Notes under the pieces: model-generated
What the model saw: only the letters and a program-made list of their open reading frames with translations
What the model was told of the DNA's origin: nothing
Database searches by the model: none
Assembly: GCA_025450475.1 (NCBI GenBank)
Contig: JANWHJ010000050.1
Coordinates: 1 to 7,288 of the forward strand
Length of the DNA stretch: 7,288 nt
Direction: 5' to 3'
From: Nitrososphaera sp.
GTDB taxonomy: Archaea > Thermoproteota > Nitrososphaeria > Nitrososphaerales > Nitrososphaeraceae
Position numbers and translations under genes: made by a program
In this document: in pieces, positions 4,143 through 7,288 of the stretch
Numbering within the stretch: the first letter of the stretch is position 1
Layout: the number at the start of each line of letters is the position of its first letter

Positions 4143-6201
4143 GGTGTTTTTCTAGCTCTTTTTGCGATCTTATAGGGAGTGAGCAGGTAAAGTTCCTGCA
4201 GACAAACGCAGTCCCGTTGTCTGCCCTGCGCCCCTTAAAGTAGGCATATTTCTGGAGCGAGGGTAATTCGCTTGTGCTCACGATCGCGTTAATGCCATCT
4301 GGGACAAATTGCCTGCTGAGCCATTCCGCGATGTCAGATTTGCCATCAGCGATTACAGATACTTCTACCGGTTTTTTCACGTAAAGGTAGATAGCATTCA
4401 GCATCTGGCCGAACCCAAATGGATTTTCGGCAGCCGGCCGCGCACCTGCCTTCATTATCTTGACTGCCCGATCAAGGTATCTGTTGTCCTGTGTGTAGTG
4501 GTAAAGCCGAAGCAGATTCGATGCGGCTACAGAGTTGCCGCTTGGGATCGCAAGATCGTAGAAGTTCTTGGTCCTTACTATCAGCTTCTCGTGGTCATCT
4601 GATGTGAAGAACAGGTTGGCTTCATTTTCATCCCAGAAATGTTTTAGCATAAAGTTGGTGTACTCGATCGTTTTCTCCAAGTATTCCGACTTCGAGTCAA
4701 CTGAAAAGAGGTCTAAAAGTCCGTTGACGTAGAACGCATAGTCGTCAAGGTAGGCGTTCAACTTTGCCTTGCCGTCCTTGTATGTGCGCTGTAGTCTTCC
4801 GTCGCTGCTGGCAATTTTCGTTTCGATGAATTGAAAGGCATTCCTAGCCGCCTGGAGATAGTTGCTGTCGCCGGTAATTCCGTAGCCTTTCGCAAATCCG
4901 GAGATCATCAGCCCGTTCCACGACGTCAGTACCTTTTCGTCTCTCCCTGGCCGGATCCTCTTTTCCCTTGCCGAAAAGAGTTTGGCAGACGCGTCTGAGA
5001 GTAACTGCTCCGCCTGCTTTGGTGTCTTGCCGTACCGCAGGCCAATATTTGCCAAGGGCATCCTGATGTTGAGAATATTGTTGCCCTCGAAGTTGCCCCC
5101 TTCAGTCACTCCGTAGTGTTCGCAGAAAATGTCAGTTGCAACCGAGTCGACTAATATTGAGGCGATCTCTTTCTTGTGCCAGACGTAGAACTTGCCTTCT
5201 TCCCCTTCTGAATCGGCGTCCTGTGCGGAAAAGAACCCACCTTCGGGGTGTGTCATTTCCCGCGCCACAAAATCCAGCGTTTTTCTTGTTATCTGAACAT
5301 ATTTTTCATCCTTTGTAATCTGGTAGAGCTCAGAGTAAAGCTGAGCAAGCAGGGCGTTGTCGTACAACATCTTTTCAAAGTGTGGGACGAGCCACTTCTG
5401 GTCCGTAGCATAGCGTGCAAAACCGCCGCCCAGCTGATCGTGAATGCCGCCCGAGGCCATCTTGTCAGCAGTAAACGCGACGAAATCCTTGAACCGGTTA
5501 ATTCCAGATATGTCATAGTATCGCAGTAGAAACATAAGGTTCGAAGCATTGGGGAACTTTGGTGCCTGTCCAAAGCCACCGTATAACGAATCGCCCATTT
5601 GGAGCAGACCCATTGCCGCCTCATCAATTATGGAGCGCTCGAGGCTCGCATTGTCTGCCGCGCTTTGGACAACATCCCTTGATGTCTGCACCAAGGCGCC
5701 CATGAACTCGCCACTTGCTGTCTCTATTTCGTGTTTCTTGTTCTTGTAAGCCGTGGCAAGCTGGAGCAGGATCGTCTTGAACCCTGGCATGTTGTAGTGG
5801 CCGCCTTCCTTTGGAAAGTAAGTGCCGACGTAGAACGGCTTTTGTTCCGAGGTTAAGAACGCAGACAGCGGCCAGCCTCCGGTCCCGGTCGCAAGCTGGC
5901 AAACGCGCTGATAAATGTCATCCAGATCAGGCCGCTCTTCCCTGTCAACCTTGATGTTAACGAAGTGCTCGTTCATTATCTTTGCTACTTCCTCGTCTTC
6001 GAAGGATTCATGTGCCATAACGTGACACCAGTGGCACGCGCTGTAGCCGACGCTAAGGAAAATGGGCTTGTCCTCCTTTTTCGCGAGCTTTAACGCCTCC
6101 TCTCCCCACGGGTGCCAGTCGACTGGATTGTAGGCATGCTGCAAAAGGTAGGGGCTAGACTCTTGTGCGAGCTTGTTCGGCTTGCGGCGGCTTTCCTGCA
6201 C
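4129..6201 (-). CDS. DUF255 (YyaL/Spata20-type) thioredoxin-fold protein with C-terminal alpha/alpha-barrel
   Basis: Large soluble protein, 690 residues, full length for its family. The N-terminal domain (about 9-170) is the DUF255/DsbH thioredoxin-like fold, opening KLAQESSPYLLQHAYNPVDW (10-29). It carries the active-site motif SACHWCHVM with Cys56-His57-Trp58-Cys59, and GTGGWPLSAFLT (106-117) places the cis-proline loop. The remainder (about 200-640) is helical and matches the six-hairpin toroid shared with N-acylglucosamine 2-epimerase and glycosidases, including the stretch DQLGGGFARYATDQKWLVPH. It ends with the family signature GTAFVCRNFTC. The biochemical function is unsettled: the CxxC suggests redox chemistry and the barrel suggests sugar binding. 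The GTG start is supported by an excellent TATA box 26.5 bases upstream and an in-frame stop further up. The 3' end overlaps the convergent hypothetical gene by 14 bases. Confidence 0.95.
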   Translation of the reverse strand: MQESRRKPNKLAQESSPYLLQHAYNPVDWHPWGEEALKLAKKEDKPIFLSVGYSACHWCHVMAHESFEDEEVAKIMNEHFVNIKVDREERPDLDDIYQRVCQLATGTGGWPLSAFLTSEQKPFYVGTYFPKEGGHYNMPGFKTILLQLATAYKNKKHEIETASGEFMGALVQTSRDVVQSAADNASLERSIIDEAAMGLLQMGDSLYGGFGQAPKFPNASNLMFLLRYYDISGINRFKDFVAFTADKMASGGIHDQLGGGFARYATDQKWLVPHFEKMLYDNALLAQLYSELYQITKDEKYVQITRKTLDFVAREMTHPEGGFFSAQDADSEGEEGKFYVWHKKEIASILVDSVATDIFCEHYGVTEGGNFEGNNILNIRMPLANIGLRYGKTPKQAEQLLSDASAKLFSAREKRIRPGRDEKVLTSWNGLMISGFAKGYGITGDSNYLQAARNAFQFIETKIASSDGRLQRTYKDGKAKLNAYLDDYAFYVNGLLDLFSVDSKSEYLEKTIEYTNFMLKHFWDENEANLFFTSDDHEKLIVRTKNFYDLAIPSGNSVAASNLLRLYHYTQDNRYLDRAVKIMKAGARPAAENPFGFGQMLNAIYLYVKKPVEVSVIADGKSDIAEWLSRQFVPDGINAIVSTSELPSLQKYAYFKGRRADNGTAFVCRNFTCSLPIRSQKELEKHLTAS
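4147..4163 (+). terminator. T-rich terminator after the hypothetical gene
   Basis: Two runs of five T (4147-4151 and 4159-4163) follow within 21 bases of the stop codon at 4140-4142. Archaeal RNA polymerase terminates at T-runs without needing a hairpin. The site lies within the last codons of the convergent DUF255 gene. Confidence 0.5.
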
Positions 6202-6223
6202 CGGTTGAATTTGTGGCTGAATG

Positions 6224-6231
6224 CTATATAG
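6224..6231 (-). promoter_or_regulatory. TATA box of the DUF255 gene
   Basis: CTATATAG is a palindrome centred 26.5 bases before the GTG at 6201, with no other start codon in between. This implies a leaderless mRNA and an independent promoter, so the zinc-finger gene upstream is not needed for expression. Confidence 0.7.
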
Positions 6232-6265
6232 AGATTGTGGGAAATTCTAACGGAAGTTGAAAATA

Positions 6266-6514
6266 TTAGTGCCAGCAAGAAGCAGGCAACTCGCAGGCAT
6301 TGGATTTTAGGTTCTGCTGTTGCCCGCATTCTTTTACCGGTGCCTTGTTAATAACAGCAAGACCACCTTCACCCATCCAGTCAATTTGCCTCTTGCGTGT
6401 CATGGATTCGAGTGTTACTAAATTGAAGTTCAGATGTTCTCTGTTGGTGATGACGTGTTTGGCTACTGCCATACAATCCTGACAAAACCTGTCGCAGAAG
6501 GGACATTGAATCAT
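6266..6514 (-). CDS. Small zinc-finger-like protein
   Basis: An 82-residue protein with a compact metal-binding N-terminus, MIQCPFCDRFCQDCMAVAKH. Cys4-x2-Cys7 with His20 and His27 makes a C2H2-like finger (12 residues between the pairs, 6 between the His). Cys11 and Cys14 offer an alternative four-Cys arrangement. The rest (about 28-82) is polar, with a mid-section NFNLVTLESMTRKRQIDWMG and a further Cys pair near the end (63 and 74). Small single-finger proteins are frequent in these archaea, often of unknown role in nucleic acid binding or regulation. The ATG puts the finger at the very N-terminus, as in the 935-1453 gene. The TATA box expected near 6540 is weak (TATCTGAT on the minus strand). 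It lies 64 bases upstream of DUF255 in the same orientation, but that gene has its own promoter. Moderately sure it is real. Confidence 0.58.
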   Translation of the reverse strand: MIQCPFCDRFCQDCMAVAKHVITNREHLNFNLVTLESMTRKRQIDWMGEGGLAVINKAPVKECGQQQNLKSNACELPASCWH

Positions 6515-6602
6515 GGAGCGTCTATTCTCTGAATCAGATACGTTACTCTATTCATGTGAAGGATGTGACTTTCTTCTTCACATGAATCGAAAAAAGGAAT
6601 AA
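6513..6602 (+). CDS. Possible 29-residue microprotein with CxxC
   Basis: The plus frame from ATG 6513 reads MERLFSESDTLL, then YSCEGCDFLLHMNRKKE, then TAA. Cys15-x2-Cys18 followed by His23 resembles half of a zinc finger. Its ATG overlaps the divergent zinc-finger ATG on the other strand (shared CATG). The Cys/His part lies inside a perfect inverted repeat (6550-6587), so the apparent motif could be a by-product of the hairpin. No TATA box is visible ~26 bases upstream. Very uncertain. Confidence 0.2.
   Translation: MERLFSESDTLLYSCEGCDFLLHMNRKKE
6550..6587. repeat. Perfect 12-bp inverted repeat (hairpin)
   Basis: ATTCATGTGAAG (6550-6561) is exactly complementary to CTTCACATGAAT (6576-6587). 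The stem extends by one wobble pair and one A-T pair, leaving a 10-base loop. On the plus strand it is followed by six A residues (6589-6595 region), so it is not a classic T-run terminator for plus transcripts. It lies 36 bases upstream of the minus-strand zinc-finger start, so it could be an operator for that gene or a structured RNA element. Confidence 0.7.
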
Positions 6603-6867
6603 CTCGGATGTTCGGCCGGCGGGGGTGTGCTGGTAAATACCAGTCCCGCCGACCGCAATCATATTGGTAGTAACGTCGCTATTTCTTACAATTTCATCAT
6701 TAAAAAAAGATTCGAAGGATTAATTAGCAATGAATTACCCATGTTTGAAAAAAAAGAAAATAGGAATGTGGCAAAGACGATCAAGAAATCCAGACAGACG
6801 TTGGTCCGTGTACTGAGTAAGAGTATGATCACAATCTTTTCTTTCTCATGTACCGCGGTTTGAGCAA
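6603..6867. other. Spacer before the rRNA promoter, no convincing gene
   Basis: The stretch holds a GC-rich hairpin at its left end and then an AT-rich tract (about 6660-6850) including an eight-A run near 6749. A 78-residue plus frame (GTG 6627 to 6863) crosses it, rich in Lys, Ile, Ser and Phe. It has no domain I recognise, starts inside the hairpin and has only a weak TATA-like element, so I do not call it a gene. The AT-rich tract may simply be the upstream region of the strong rRNA promoter. Confidence 0.5.
6613..6655 (+). other. GC-rich bulged hairpin, possible structured RNA
   Basis: Stem pairs: 6613-6615 with 6653-6655, a C-A mismatch, then CGGCGGG (6617-6623) with CCCGCCG (6645-6651) and a G-U pair. 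A five-base bulge (GTGTG, 6625-6629) follows, then CTGGT (6630-6634) pairs with ACCAG (6639-6643) around an AAAT loop. It is far more stable than its AT-rich surroundings and not followed by a T-run. It could be a small RNA or part of a longer rRNA-upstream transcript; no known RNA family is recognised. Confidence 0.4.
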
Positions 6868-6870
6868 AGG

Positions 6871-6879
6871 TTTATATCA
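6871..6879 (+). promoter_or_regulatory. 16S rRNA operon promoter TATA box
   Basis: TTTATATCA matches the archaeal TATA consensus, with GCAAAGG just upstream as the purine-rich TFB-recognition element. The predicted start is near 6900, giving a pre-16S leader of about 195 nt. It is the strongest plus-strand TATA box in the spacer before the rRNA gene. Confidence 0.7.
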
Positions 6880-6899
6880 GTAATTTGCAAAGCAAAAAA

Positions 6900-7095
6900 G
6901 CGAACGTAACGTTAAAGGCGGCGTCGGTGATGATGTTTGGTCTTAGTGCCATTTTGTGATTCACTGACCTCCAGTTGCGCTCATAAAATGGAGATCCGAT
7001 GCAAACATTGGATCTGACATAGGTCACACGAACACCCTAATACGACCCGCACAATAACAAGGTTGTCCGGCCGTACTCTTTAATTAAAAGGATTG
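6900..7095 (+). other. Pre-16S rRNA leader with hairpins
   Basis: Region between the predicted transcription start and mature 16S. The stem 6992-7001 pairs with 7006-7015 (ten pairs, one G-U) around a CAAA loop. An outer helix TGACCT (6965-6970) pairs with AGGTCA (7021-7026), so the two stack as one long irregular arm. GTGATGA (6927-6933) is a perfect box C sequence and CTGA (6964-6967) a box D sequence, though their spacing is short for a two-guide C/D RNA. A 10-base palindrome TTTAATTAAA (7079-7088) lies just before the mature end. The 16S processing stem needs sequence downstream of the gene, which is outside the window. Confidence 0.55.

Positions 7096-7288
<193 letters not shown>

Noticed and set aside
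6266..6482. Plus-strand frame opposite the small zinc-finger gene
   Set aside because: The minus strand has the clear Cys/His motif at its N-terminus; the plus frame shows nothing recognisable.
6589..6595. Hairpin 6550-6587 as an intrinsic terminator
   Set aside because: It is followed by an A-run on the plus strand and has no T-run on the downstream side of the minus strand.
6627..6863. 78-residue plus-strand frame before the rRNA promoter
   Set aside because: GTG start lies inside a stable hairpin, composition follows the AT-rich tract, and no domain is recognised. Homologues in relatives would change this view.

Overview
This window looks like a chromosomal segment of a group I.1b (Nitrososphaera-type) thaumarchaeon, a soil ammonia-oxidising archaeon lineage. 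The strongest evidence is the last ~190 bases, which are the 5' end of an archaeal 16S rRNA with the usual CCGGTTGATCCTGCCGG opening and group I-like sequence after it. Supporting evidence includes archaeal TATA boxes about 26-29 bases upstream of start codons, many GTG starts that fit leaderless mRNAs, and gene types common in these archaea: small C2H2 zinc-finger proteins, a PadR regulator and a one-domain winged-helix regulator. No mobile element, CRISPR array or tRNA was found. The genus-level placement is inferred from memory of 16S sequences, not from a search.

Layout. Bases 1-659 (minus) are the N-terminal part of a monovalent cation/proton antiporter that runs off the left edge. Bases 935-1453 (plus) encode a C2H2 zinc-finger protein whose C-terminus looks frameshifted. 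Bases 1597-2109 (plus) encode a PadR-family repressor with a 16-bp palindrome across its own promoter. Bases 2317-2583 (plus) encode a small winged-helix protein that ends exactly where a convergent small Cys-containing gene (2584-2817, minus) ends. That gene lies just downstream of a split-barrel flavin/PNPOx-like protein (2858-3496, minus). A divergent spacer follows, then an unrecognised protein (3774 or 3816 to 4142, plus). Its 3' end overlaps that of a large DUF255 thioredoxin-fold protein (4129-6201, minus). Upstream of that is a small zinc-finger gene (6266-6514, minus). The stretch 6515-6870 has no convincing gene but contains two strong hairpins. The rRNA promoter is near 6871-6879, with a structured ~195-nt leader before the 16S gene.

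How it fits together. This is mostly housekeeping-type chromosome next to the rRNA operon, not an obvious defence or biosynthetic cluster. The most interesting material is regulatory. A CTAG-centred motif is arranged in tandem at the promoters of both small regulators, and a weaker copy lies before the unrecognised gene, suggesting a local regulatory circuit. Other points are the nearly uniform leaderless GTG architecture, a possibly bidirectional TATA element at 3520-3527, the frameshifted zinc-finger tail, and a metal-binding-like Cys/His motif lying partly upstream of the only usual start codon of the 2584-2817 gene.
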